Below are positions 41,601-56,200 of a stretch of 64,000 bases of DNA, piece by piece. Source of the stretch: Rhabditoides inermis (taxonomy: Eukaryota; Nematoda; Chromadorea; Rhabditida; Rhabditidae); contig CAWZYM010000211.1 in assembly GCA_963966185.1 (NCBI GenBank), positions 50,001 through 114,000 of the forward strand, read 5' to 3'. The notes under the pieces are model-generated. The model was not told where the DNA came from. It did not search any database and saw only the letters and a list, made by a program, of their open reading frames with translations. The position numbers and the translations under genes were made by a program. How positions within the stretch are numbered: position 1 is the stretch's first letter; every line of letters starts with the position of its first letter.

Positions 41601-44499
41601 AATGAGTATAAAATCTACACAAAGAGTTTAGAATCCACACAATGAGTTCAAAATCTACACAATGGTTACAGAATCTACACAATGAGTTTGAAATCTACAC
41701 AATGAGTTCAAAATCTACACAATGAGTTTAGAATCTACACAATGGTTTCAAAATCTACAAAATGAGTTTAAAATCTACACAGTGAGTTTAGAATCTACAC
41801 AGTGAGTTTAGAATCTACACAATGAGTTTAGAATCTACACAATGGTTTCAAAATCTACACAATGAGTATAAAATCTACACAAAGAGTTTAGAATCTACAC
41901 AATGTTTTCAGAATCTACACAATGGTTTCAGAATCTACACAATGGTTTCAGAAACTACACATGAGTTGTAATTCTACACAATGAGATCAAAATCTACAAA
42001 ATGAGTTTAGAATCTACACAATGAGTTTATAATCTACAGAATGAGTTTAGAATCTACATAATGGTTTTGAAATCTACACAATGGTTTCAAAATCTACACA
42101 ATGAGTTCAAAATCTACACAATGAGTTCAAAATCTACACAATGAGTTTAGAATCTACACAATGAGTTTAGAATCTACACAATGAGTTTAGAATCTACAGA
42201 ATGAGTTTAGAATCTACATAATGGTTTTAAAATCTACACAATGGTTTCAAAATCTACACAATGAGTTCAAAATCTACACAATGAGTTCAAAATCTACACA
42301 ATGAGTTTAGAATCTACACAATGAGTTTAGAATCTACACAATGGTTTCAGAATCTACACAATGGTTTCAGAAACTACACATGAGTTTGAAATCTACACAA
42401 TGAGTTCAAATTCTACACAATGAGTTTAGAATCTACACAATGGTTTCAAAATCTACAAAATGAGTTTAAAATCTACACAATGAGTTGAGAAACTACACAA
42501 TGATTTCAAAATCTACACAATGAGTTTAAAATCTACACAATGAGTTTAGAATCTACACAATGAGTTTAGAATCTAAACAATGAGTTTGAAATCTACACAA
42601 TGATTATAAAATCTACACAATGAGTTTAGAATCTACACAATGAGATCAAAATCTACACAATGAGTTAAGAATAAACACAATGGTTTCAGAATCTACACAA
42701 TGGTTACAGAATCTACAGAATGAGTTTAGAATCTACACAATGGTTTCAGAATCTACACAATGGTTTCAGATTCTACACAATGAGTTTGAAATCTACACAA
42801 TGAGTTCAAAATCTACAAAATGAGTTTAGAATCTACACAATGAGTTTATAATCTACAGAATGAGTTTAGAATCTACATAATGGTTTTGAAATCTACACAA
42901 TGAGTTTAAAATCTACACAGTGAGTTTAGAATCTACACAATGAGTTCAGAGTCTACACAATGAGTTCAGAATCTACACAATGGTTTCAAAATCTACACAA
43001 TGAGTATAAAATCTACACAAAGAGTTTAGAATCCACACAATGAGTTCAAAATCTACACAATGGTTACAGAATCTACACAATGAGTTTGAAATCTACACAA
43101 TGAGTTCAAAATCTACACAATGAGTTTAGAATCTACACAATGGTTTCAGAAACTACACATGAGTTGTAATTCTACACAATGAGATCAAAATCTACAAAAT
43201 GAGTTTAGAATCTACACAATGAGTTTATAATCTACAGAATGAGTTTAGAATCTACATAATGGTTTTGAAATCTACACAATGGTTTCAAAATCTACACAAT
43301 GAGTTCAAAATCTACACAATGAGTTCAAAATCTACACAATGAGTTTAGAATCTACACAATGAGTTTAGAATCTACACAATGAGTTTAGAATCTACAGAAT
43401 GAGTTTAGAATCTACATAATGGTTTTAAAATCTACACAATGGTTTCAAAATCTACACAATGAGTTCAAAATCTACACAATGAGTTCAAAATCTACACAAT
43501 GAGTTTAGAATCTACACAATGAGTTTAGAATCTACACAATGGTTTCAGAATCTACACAATGGTTTCAGAAACTACACATGAGTTTGAAATCTACACAATG
43601 AGTTCAAATTCTACACAATGAGTTTAGAATCTACACAATGGTTTCAAAATCTACAAAATGAGTTTAAAATCTACACAATGAGTTGAGAAACTACACAATG
43701 ATTTCAAAATCTACACAATGAGTTTAAAATCTACACAATGAGTTTAGAATCTACACAATGAGTTTAGAATCTAAACAATGAGTTTGAAATCTACACAATG
43801 AGTATAAAATCTACACAATGAGTTTAGAATCTACACAATGAGATCAAAATCTACACAATGAGTTAAGAATATACACAATGGTTTCAGAATCTACACAATG
43901 GTTACAGAATCTACAGAATGAGTTTAGAATCTACACAATGGTTTCAGAATCTACACAATGGTTTCAGATTCTACACAATGAGTTTGAAATCTACACAATG
44001 AGTTCAAAATCTACAAAATGAGTTTAGAATCTACACAATGAGTTTATAATCTACAGAATGAGTTTAGAATCTACATAATGGTTTTGAAATCTACACAATG
44101 AGTTTAAAATCTACACAGTGAGTTTAGAATCTACACAATGAGTTCAGAGTCTACACAATGAGTTCAGAATCTACACAATGGTTTCAAAATCTACACAATG
44201 AGTATAAAATCTACACAAAGAGTTTAGAATCCACACAATGAGTTCAAAATCTACACAATGGTTACAGAATCTACACAATGAGTTTGAAATCTACACAATG
44301 AGTTCAAAATCTACACAATGAGTTTAGAATCTACACAATGGTTTCAAAATCTACAAAATGAGTTTAAAATCTACACAGTGAGTTTAGAATCTACACAGTG
44401 AGTTTAGAATCTACACAATGAGTTTAGAATCTACACAATGGTTTCAAAATCTACACAATGAGTATAAAATCTACACAAAGAGTTTAGAATCTACACAAT
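38671..44499 (+). repeat. Higher-order repeat, exact 2,596-bp period
   Basis: TTAAGAATATAC at 38671, 41267, 43863; TTAAGAATAAAC at 40069, 42665; and TGTTTTCAG at 39307, 41903, 44499 all recur with a 2,596-bp period. Each unit has two related sub-blocks of 1,398 and 1,198 bp. An earlier relative starts at 30915 (7,756 bp upstream). Beyond 44499 the spacing changes to 1,898 then 1,757 bp. Confidence 0.85.
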
Positions 44500-47400
44500 G
44501 TTTTCAGAATCTACACAATGGTTTCAGAATCTACACAATGGTTTCAGAAACTACACATGAGTTGTAATTCTACACAATGAGATCAAAATCTACAAAATGA
44601 GTTTAGAATCTACACAATGAGTTTATAATCTACAGAATGAGTTTAGAATCTACAAAATGGTTTTGAAATCTACACAATGGTTTCAAAATCTACACAATGA
44701 GTTCAAAATCTACACAATGAGTTCAAAATCTACACAATGAGTTTAGAATCTACACAATGAGTTTAGAATCTACACAATGAGTTTAGAATCTACAGAATGA
44801 GTTTAGAATCTACATAATGGTTTTAAAATCTACACAATGGTTTCAAAATCTACACAATGAGTTCAAAATCTACACAATGAGTTCAAAATCTACACAATGA
44901 GTTTAGAATCTACACAATGAGTTTAGAATCTACACAATGGTTTCAGAATCTACACAATGGTTTCAGAAACTACACATGAGTTTGAAATCTACACAATGAG
45001 TTCAAATTCTACACAATGAGTTTAGAATCTACACAATGGTTTCAAAATCTACAAAATGAGTTTAAAATCTACACAATGAGTTGAGAAACTACACAATGAT
45101 TTCAAAATCTACACAATGAGTTTAAAATCTACACAATGAGTTTAGAATCTACACAATGAGTTTAGAATCTAAACAATGAGTTAAGAATATACACAATGGT
45201 TTCAGAATCTACACAATGGTTATAGAATCTACAGAATGAGTTTAGAATCTACACAATGGTTTCAGAATCTACACAATGGTTTCAGATTCTACACAATGAG
45301 TTTGAAATCTACACAATGAGTATAAAATCTACACAAAGAGTTTAGAATCTACACAATGAGTTCAAAATCTACACAATGAGTTTAGAATCTACACAATGGT
45401 TTCAAAATCTACAAAATGAGTTTAAAATCTACACAGTGAGTTTAGAATCTACACAGTGAGTTTAGAATCTACACAATGAGTTTAGAATCTACACAATGGT
45501 TTCAAAATCTACACAATGAGTATAAAATCTACACAAAGAGTTTAGAATCTACACAATGAGTTCAAAATCTACACAATGGTTACAGAATCTACACAATGAG
45601 TTTGAAATCTACACAATGAGTTAAAAATCTACACAATGTTTTCAGAATCTACACAATGGTTTCAGAATCTACACAATGAGTTTGAAATCTACACAATGAG
45701 TTCAGAGTCTACACAATGATTTCAGAATCTACACAATGAGTTCAGAATCTACACAATGGTTTCAAAGTCTACACATTGGGTTTAGAATCTACACAATGGT
45801 TTCAGAATCTACACAATGGTTTCAGATTCTACACAATGAGTTTGAAATCTACACAATGAGTTTAGAATCTACACAATGAGTTTATAATCTACAGAATGAG
45901 TTTAGAATCTACACAATGGTTTTAAAATCTACACAATGAGTTTAAAATCTACACAATGAGTTTAGAATCTACACAATGAGTTCAGAATCTACACAATGAG
46001 TTCAGAATCTACACAATGGTTTCAAAATCTACACAATGAGTTCAAAATCTACACAATGAGTTTAGAATCTACACAATGAGTTTATAATCTACACAATGGT
46101 TTCAGATTCTACACAATGAGTTTATATTCTACACAATGAGTCTAAAATCTACACAATGGTTACAGAATCTACACAATGAGTTTGAAATCTACACAATGAG
46201 TTCAAAATCTACACAATGAGTTTAGAATCTACACAATGGTTTCAAAATCTACAAAATGAGTTTAAAATCTACACAGTGAGTTTAGAATCTACACAGTGAG
46301 TTTAGAATCTACACAATGAGTTTAGAATCTACACAATGGTTTCAAAATCTACACAATGAGTATAAAATCTACACAAAGAGTTTAGAATCTACACAATGTT
46401 TTCAGAATCTACACAATGGTTTCAGAATCTACACAATGGTTTCAGAAACTACACATGAGTTGTAATTCTACACAATGAGATCAAAATCTACAAAATGAGT
46501 TTAGAATCTACACAATGAGTTTATAATCTACAGAATGAGTTTAGAATCTACATAATGGTTTTGAAATCTACACAATGGTTTCAAAATCTACACAATGAGT
46601 TCAAAATCTACACAATGAGTTCAAAATCTACACAATGAGTTTAGAATCTACACAATGAGTTTAGAATCTACACAATGAGTTTAGAATCTACAGAATGAGT
46701 TTAGAATCTACATAATGGTTTTAAAATCTACACAATGGTTTCAAAATCTACACAATGAGTTCAAAATCTACACAATGAGTTCAAAATCTACACAATGAGT
46801 TTAGAATCTACACAATGAGTTTAGAATCTACACAATGGTTTCAGAATCTACACAATGGTTTCAGAAACTACACATGAGTTTGAAATCTACACAATGAGTT
46901 CAAATTCTACACAATGAGTTTAGAATCTACACAATGGTTTCAAAATCTACAAAATGAGTTTAAAATCTACACAATGAGTTGAGAAACTACACAATGATTT
47001 CAAAATCTACACAATGAGTTTAAAATCTACACAATGAGTTTAGAATCTACACAATGAGTTTAGAATCTAAACAATGAGTTAAGAATATACACAATGGTTT
47101 CAGAATCTACACAATGGTTATAGAATCTACAGAATGAGTTTAGAATCTACACAATGGTTTCAGAATCTACACAATGGTTTCAGATTCTACACAATGAGTT
47201 TGAAATCTACACAATGAGTATAAAATCTACACAAAGAGTTTAGAATCTACACAATGAGTTCAAAATCTACACAATGAGTTTAGAATCTACACAATGGTTT
47301 CAAAATCTACAAAATGAGTTTAAAATCGACACAGTGAGTTTAGAATCTACACAGTGAGTTTAGAATCTACACAATGAGTTTAGAATCTACACAATGGTTT

Positions 47401-50266
47401 CAAAATCTACACAATGAGTATAAAATCTACACAATGAGTTTAGAATCTACACAATGAGTTTAGAATCTACAGAATGAGTTTAGAATCTACAGAATGAGTT
47501 TAGAATCTACATAATGGTTTTAAAATCTACACAATGGTTTCAAAATCTACACAATGAGTTCAAAATCTACACAATGAGTTCAAAATCTACACAATGAGTT
47601 TAGAATCTACACAATGAGTTTAGAATCTACACAATGGTTTCAGAATCTACACAATGGTTTCAGAAACTACACATGAGTTTGAAATCTACACAATGAGTTC
47701 AAATTCTACACAATGAGTTTAGAATCTACACAATGGTTTCAAAATCTACAAAATGAGTTTAAAATCTACACAATGAGTTGAGAAACTACACAATGATTTC
47801 AAAATCTACACAATGAGTTTAAAATCTACACAATGAGTTTATAATCTACACAATGGTTTCAGATTCTACACAATGAGTTTATATTCTACACAATGAGTCT
47901 AAAATCTACACAATGGTTACAGAATCTACACAATGAGTTTGAAATCTACACAATGAGTTCAAAATCTACACAATGAGTTTAGAATCTACACAATGGTTTC
48001 AAAATCTACAAAATGAGTTTAAAATCTACACAGTGAGTTTAGAATCTACACAGTGAGTTTAGAATCTACACAATGAGTTTAGAATCTACACAATGGTTTC
48101 AAAATCTACACAATGAGTATAAAATCTACACAAAGAGTTTAGAATCTACACAATGTTTTCAGAATCTACACAATGGTTTCAGAATCTACACAATGGTTTC
48201 AGAAACTACACATGAGTTGTAATTCTACACAATGAGATCAAAATCTACAAAATGAGTTTAGAATCTACACAATGAGTTTATAATCTACAGAGTGAGTTTA
48301 GAATCTACATAATGGTTTTGAAATCTACACAATGGTTTCAAAATCTACACAATGAGTTCAAAATCTACACAATGAGTTCAAAATCTACACAATGAGTTTA
48401 GAATCTACACAATGAGTTTAGAATCTACACAATGAGTTTAGAATCTACAGAATGAGTTTAGAATCTACATAATGGTTTTAAAATCTACACAATGGTTTCA
48501 AAATCTACACAATGAGTTCAAAATCTACACAATGAGTTCAAAATCTACACAATGAGTTTAGAATCTACACAATGAGTTTAGAATCTACACAATGGTTTCA
48601 GAATCTACACAATGGTTTCAGAAACTACACATGAGTTTGAAATCTACACAATGAGTTCAAATTCTACACAATGAGTTTAGAATCTACACAATGGTTTCAA
48701 AATCTACAAAATGAGTTTAAAATCTACACAATGAGTTGAGAAACTACACAATGATTTCAAAATCTACACAATGAGTTTAAAATCTACACAATGAGTTTAG
48801 AATCTACACAATGAGTTTAGAATCTAAACAATGAGTTAAGAATATACACAATGGTTTCAGAATCTACACAATGGTTATAGAATCTACAGAATGAGTTTAG
48901 AATCTACACAATGGTTTCAGAATCTACACAATGGTTTCAGATTCTACACAATGAGTTTGAAATCTACACAATGAGTATAAAATCTACACAAAGAGTTTAG
49001 AATCTACACAATGAGTTCAAAATCTACACAATGAGTTTAGAATCTACACAATGGTTTCAAAATCTACAAAATGAGTTTAAAATCGACACAGTGAGTTTAG
49101 AATCTACACAGTGAGTTTAGAATCTACACAATGAGTTTAGAATCTACACAATGGTTTCAAAATCTACACAATGAGTATAAAATCTACACAAAGAGTTTAG
49201 AATCTACACAATGAGTTCAAAATCTACACAATGGTTACAGAATCTACACAATGAGTTTGAAATCTACACAATGAGTTAAAAATCTACACAATGTTTTCAG
49301 AATCTACACAATGGTTTCAGAATCTACACAATGAGTTTGAAATCTACACAATGAGTTCAGAGTCTACACAATGATTTCAGAATCTACACAATGAGTTCAG
49401 AATCTACACAATGGTTTCAAAGTCTACACATTGGGTTTAGAATCTACACAATGGTTTCAGAATCTACACAATGGTTTCAGATTCTACACAATGAGTTTGA
49501 AATCTACACAATGAGTTTAGAATCTACACAATGAGTTTATAATCTACAGAATGAGTTTAGAATCTACACAATGGTTTTAAAATCTACACAATGAGTTTAA
49601 AATCTACACAATGAGTTTAGAATCTACACAATGAGTTCAGAATCTACACAATGAGTTCAGAATCTACACAATGGTTTCAAAATCTACACAATGAGTTCAA
49701 AATCTACACAATGAGTTTAGAATCTACACAATGAGTTTATAATCTACACAATGGTTTCAGATTCTACACAATGAGTTTATATTCTACACAATGAGTCTAA
49801 AATCTACACAATGAGTTAAGAATCTACACAATGAGTTTATAATCTACACAATGATTTTATAATCTACAGAATGAGTTTAAAATCTACACAATGGTTTTAA
49901 AATCTACACAATGAGTTTAAAATCTACACAATGAGTTTAGAATCTACACAATGAGTTTAAAATCTACACAATGAGTTGAGAAACTACACAATGATTTCAA
50001 AATCTACACAATGAGTTTAAAATCTACACAATGAGTTTAGAATCTAAACAATGAGTTTGAAACACAATGAGTTCATAATCTACACAATGAGTTCAGAATC
50101 TACACAATGAGTTCAGAATCTACACAATGATTTCAAAATCTACACAATGAGTTTAAAATCTACACAATGAGTTTAGAATCTAAACAATGAGTTTGAAATC
50201 TACACAATGAGTATAAAATCTACACAATGAGTTTAGAATCTACACAATGAGATCAAAATCTACACA

Positions 50267-53200
50267 ATGAGTTTAGAATCTACACAATGGTTTCAGATTC
50301 TACACAATGGTTACAGAATCTACAGAATGAGTTTAGAATCTACACAATGGTTCCAGAATCTACACAATGGTTTCAGAATCTACACAATGGTTTCAGAAAC
50401 TACACATGAGTTTGAATTCTACACAATGAGATCAAATTCTACACAATGAGTTTAGAATCTACACAATAAGATCAAAATCTACACAATGAGTTTAGAATCT
50501 ACACAATGATTTCAGAATCTACACAATGGTTACAGAATCTACAGAATGAGTTTAGAATCTACACAATGGTTTCAGAATCTACACAATGGTTTCAGATTCT
50601 ACACAATGAGTTTGAAATTTACAGAATGAGTTTAAAATCTACAAAATGAGTTTAGAATCTGCACAATGAGTTTATAATCTACAGAATGAGTTTAGAATCT
50701 ACATAATGGTTTTAAAATCTACACAATGAGTTTAAAATCTACACAGTGAGTTTAGAATCTACACAATGAGTTCAGAATCTACACAATGAGTTCAGAATCT
50801 ACACAATGGTTTCAAAATCTACACAATGAGTTTGAAATCTACACAATGACTTCAAAATCTACACAATGAGTTTAGAATCTACACAATGGTTTCAAAATCT
50901 ACAAAATGAGTTTAAAATCTACACAGTGAGTTTAGAATCTACACAGTGAGTTTAGAATCTACACAATGAGTTCAAAATCTACACAATGAGTATAAAATCT
51001 ACACAATGAGTTTAGAATCTACACAATGAGTTTATAATCTACAGAATGAGTTTAGAATCTACAGAATGAGTTTAGAATCTACACAATGGTTTTAAAATCT
51101 ACACAATGAGTTTAAAATCTACACAATGAGTTTAGAATCTACACAATGAGTTCAAAATCTACACAATGAGTATAAAATCTACACAATGAGTTTAGAATCT
51201 ACACAATGAGTTTATAATCTACAGAATGAGTTTAGAATCTACACAATGGTTTTAAAATCTACACAATGAGTTTAAAATCTACACAATGAGTTTAGAATCT
51301 ACACAATGAGTTCAGAATTTACACAATGAGTTCAGAATCTACACAATGGTTTCAAAATCTACACAATGAGTTCAAAATCTACACAATGAGTTTAGAATCT
51401 ACACAATGAGTTTAGAATCTACAGAATGGTTTCAAACTACACAATGAGTTTGAAATCTACACAATGAGTATAAAATCTACACAATGAGTTTAGAATCTAC
51501 ACAATGAGATCAAAATCTACACAATGAGTTTAGAATCTACACAATGGTTTCAGATTCTACACAATGGTTACAGAATCTACAGAATGAGTTTAGAATCTAC
51601 ACAATGGTTCCAGAATCTACACAATGGTTTCAGAATCTACACAATGGTTTCAGAAACTACACATGAGTTTGAATTCTACACAATGAGATCAAATTCTACA
51701 CAATGAGTTTAGAATCTACACAATAAGATCAAAATCTACACAATGAGTTTAGAATCTACACAATGATTTCAGAATCTACACAATGGTTACAGAATCTACA
51801 GAATGAGTTTAGAATCTACACAATGGTTTCAGAATCTACACAATGGTTTCAGATTCTACACAATGAGTTTGAAATTTACAGAATGAGTTTAAAATCTACA
51901 AAATGAGTTTAGAATCTGCACAATGAGTTTATAATCTACAGAATGAGTTTAGAATCTACATAATGGTTTTAAAATCTACACAATGAGTTTAAAATCTACA
52001 CAGTGAGTTTAGAATCTACACAATGAGTTCAGAATCTACACAATGAGTTCAGAATCTACACAATGGTTTCAAAATCTACACAATGAGTTTGAAATCTACA
52101 CAATGACTTCAAAATCTACACAATGAGTTTAGAATCTACACAATGGTTTCAAAATCTACAAAATGAGTTTAAAATCTACACAGTGAGTTTAGAATCTACA
52201 CAGTGAGTTTAGAATCTACACAATGAGTTCAAAATCTACACAATGAGTATAAAATCTACACAATGAGTTTAGAATCTACACAATGAGTTTATAATCTACA
52301 GAATGAGTTTAGAATCTACAGAATGAGTTTAGAATCTACACAATGGTTTTAAAATCTACACAATGAGTTTAAAATCTACACAATGAGTTTAGAATCTACA
52401 CAATGAGTTCAAAATCTACACAATGAGTATAAAATCTACACAATGAGTTTAGAATCTACACAATGAGTTTATAATCTACAGAATGAGTTTAGAATCTACA
52501 CAATGGTTTTAAAATCTACACAATGAGTTTAAAATCTACACAATGAGTTTAGAATCTACACAATGAGTTCAGAATTTACACAATGAGTTCAGAATCTACA
52601 CAATGGTTTCAAAATCTACACAATGAGTTCAAAATCTACACAATGAGTTTAGAATCTACACAATGAGTTTAGAATCTACAGAATGGTTTCAAACTACACA
52701 ATGAGTTTATAATCTACAGAATGAGTTTAGAATCTACAGAATGAGTTTAGAATCTACACAATGGTTTTAAAATCTACACAATGAGTTTAAAATCTACACA
52801 ATGAGTTTAGAATCTACACAATGAGTTCAAAATCTACACAATGAGTATAAAATCTACACAATGAGTTTAGAATCTACACAATGAGTTTATAATCTACAGA
52901 ATGAGTTTAGAATCTACACAATGGTTTTAAAATCTACACAATGAGTTTAAAATCTACACAATGAGTTTAAAATCTACACAATGAGTTTAGAATCTACACA
53001 ATGAGTTTATAATCTACAGAATGAGTTTAAAATCTACACATTGGTTTTAAAATCTACACAATGAGTTTAGAATCTACAGAATGAGTTTAGAATCTACAGA
53101 ATGAGTTTAGAATCTACACAATGGTTTTAAAATCTACACAATGAGTTTAAAATCTACACAATGAGTTTAGAATCTACACAATGATTTCAGAATCTACACA

Positions 53201-56200
53201 ATGGTTACAGAATCTACAGAATGAGTTTAGAATCTACACAATGGTTTCAGAATCTACACAATGGTTTCAGATTCTACACAATGAGTTTGAAATTTACAGA
53301 ATGAGTTTAAAATCTACAAAATGAGTTTAGAATCTGCACAATGAGTTTATAATCTACAGAATGAGTTTAGAATCTACATAATGGTTTTAAAATCTACACA
53401 ATGAGTTTAAAATCTACACAGTGAGTTTAGAATCTACACAATGAGTTCAGAATCTACACAATGAGTTCAGAATCTACACAATGGTTTCAAAATCTACACA
53501 ATGAGTTTGAAATCTACACAATGACTTCAAAATCTACACAATGAGTTTAGAATCTACACAATGGTTTCAAAATCTACAAAATGAGTTTAAAATCTACACA
53601 GTGAGTTTAGAATCTACACAGTGAGTTTAGAATCTACACAATGAGTTCAAAATCTACACAATGAGTATAAAATCTACACAATGAGTTTAGAATCTACACA
53701 ATGAGTTTATAATCTACAGAATGAGTTTAGAATCTACAGAATGAGTTTAGAATCTACACAATGGTTTTAAAATCTACACAATGAGTTTAAAATCTACACA
53801 ATGAGTTTAGAATCTACACAATGAGTTCAAAATCTACACAATGAGTATAAAATCTACACAATGAGTTTAGAATCTACACAATGAGTTTATAATCTACAGA
53901 ATGAGTTTAGAATCTACACAATGGTTTTAAAATCTACACAATGAGTTTAAAATCTACACAATGAGTTTAGAATCTACACAATGAGTTCAGAATTTACACA
54001 ATGAGTTCAGAATCTACACAATGGTTTCAAAATCTACACAATGAGTTCAAAATCTACACAATGAGTTTAGAATCTACACAATGAGTTTAGAATCTACAGA
54101 ATGGTTTCAAACTACACAATGAGTTTGAAATCTACACAATGAGTATAAAATCTACACAATGAGTTTAGAATCTACACAATGAGATCAAAATCTACACAAT
54201 GAGTTTAGAATCTACACAATGGTTTCAGATTCTACACAATGGTTACAGAATCTACAGAATGAGTTTAGAATCTACACAATGGTTCCAGAATCTACACAAT
54301 GGTTTCAGAATCTACACAATGGTTTCAGAAACTACACATGAGTTTGAATTCTACACAATGAGATCAAATTCTACACAATGAGTTTAGAATCTACACAATA
54401 AGATCAAAATCTACACAATGAGTTTAGAATCTACACAATGATTTCAGAATCTACACAATGGTTACAGAATCTACAGAATGAGTTTAGAATCTACACAATG
54501 GTTTCAGAATCTACACAATGGTTTCAGATTCTACACAATGAGTTTGAAATTTACAGAATGAGTTTAAAATCTACAAAATGAGTTTAGAATCTGCACAATG
54601 AGTTTATAATCTACAGAATGAGTTTAGAATCTACATAATGGTTTTAAAATCTACACAATGAGTTTAAAATCTACACAGTGAGTTTAGAATCTACACAATG
54701 AGTTCAGAATCTACACAATGAGTTCAGAATCTACACAATGGTTTCAAAATCTACACAATGAGTTTGAAATCTACACAATGACTTCAAAATCTACACAATG
54801 AGTTTAGAATCTACACAATGGTTTCAAAATCTACAAAATGAGTTTAAAATCTACACAGTGAGTTTAGAATCTACACAGTGAGTTTAGAATCTACACAATG
54901 AGTTCAAAATCTACACAATGAGTATAAAATCTACACAATGAGTTTAGAATCTACACAATGAGTTTATAATCTACAGAATGAGTTTAGAATCTACAGAATG
55001 AGTTTAGAATCTACACAATGGTTTTAAAATCTACACAATGAGTTTAAAATCTACACAATGAGTTTAGAATCTACACAATGAGTTCAAAATCTACACAATG
55101 AGTATAAAATCTACACAATGAGTTTAGAATCTACACAATGAGTTTATAATCTACAGAATGAGTTTAGAATCTACACAATGGTTTTAAAATCTACACAATG
55201 AGTTTAAAATCTACACAATGAGTTTAGAATCTACACAATGAGTTCAGAATTTACACAATGAGTTCAGAATCTACACAATGGTTTCAAAAACTACACAATG
55301 AGTTCAAAATCTACACAATGAGTTTAGAATCTACACAATGAGTTTAGAATCTACAGAATGGTTTCAAACTACACAATGAGTTTATAATCTACAGAATGAG
55401 TTTAGAATCTACAGAATGAGTTTAGAATCTACACAATGGTTTTAAAATCTACACAATGAGTTTAAAATCTACACAATGAGTTTAGAATCTACACAATGAG
55501 TTCAAAATCTACACAATGAGTATAAAATCTACACAATGAGTTTAGAATCTACACAATGAGTTTATAATCTACAGAATGAGTTTAGAATCTACACAATGGT
55601 TTTAAAATCTACACAATGAGTTTAAAATCTACACAATGAGTTTAAAATCTACACAATGAGTTTAGAATCTACACAATGAGTTTATAATCTACAGAATGAG
55701 TTTAAAATCTACACATTGGTTTTAAAATCTACACAATGAGTTTAGAATCTACAGAATGAGTTTAGAATCTACAGAATGAGTTTAGAATCTACACAATGGT
55801 TTTAAAATCTACACAATGAGTTTAAAATCTACACAATGAGTTTAGAATCTACACAATGAGTTCAAAATCTACACAATGAGTATAAAATCTACACAATGAG
55901 TTTAGAATCTACACAATGAGTTTATAATCTACAGAATGAGTTTAGAATCTACACAATGGTTTTAAAATCTACACAATGAGTTTAAAATCTACACAATGAG
56001 TTTAGAATCTACACAATGAGTTCAGAATTTACACAATGAGTTCAGAATCTACACAATGGTTTCAAAATCTACACAATGAGTTCAAAATCTACACAATGAG
56101 TTCAGAATCTACACAATGGTTTCAAAATCTACACAATGAGTTCAAAATCTACACAATGAGTTTAGAATCTACACAATGAGTTTAGAATCTACAGAATGGT

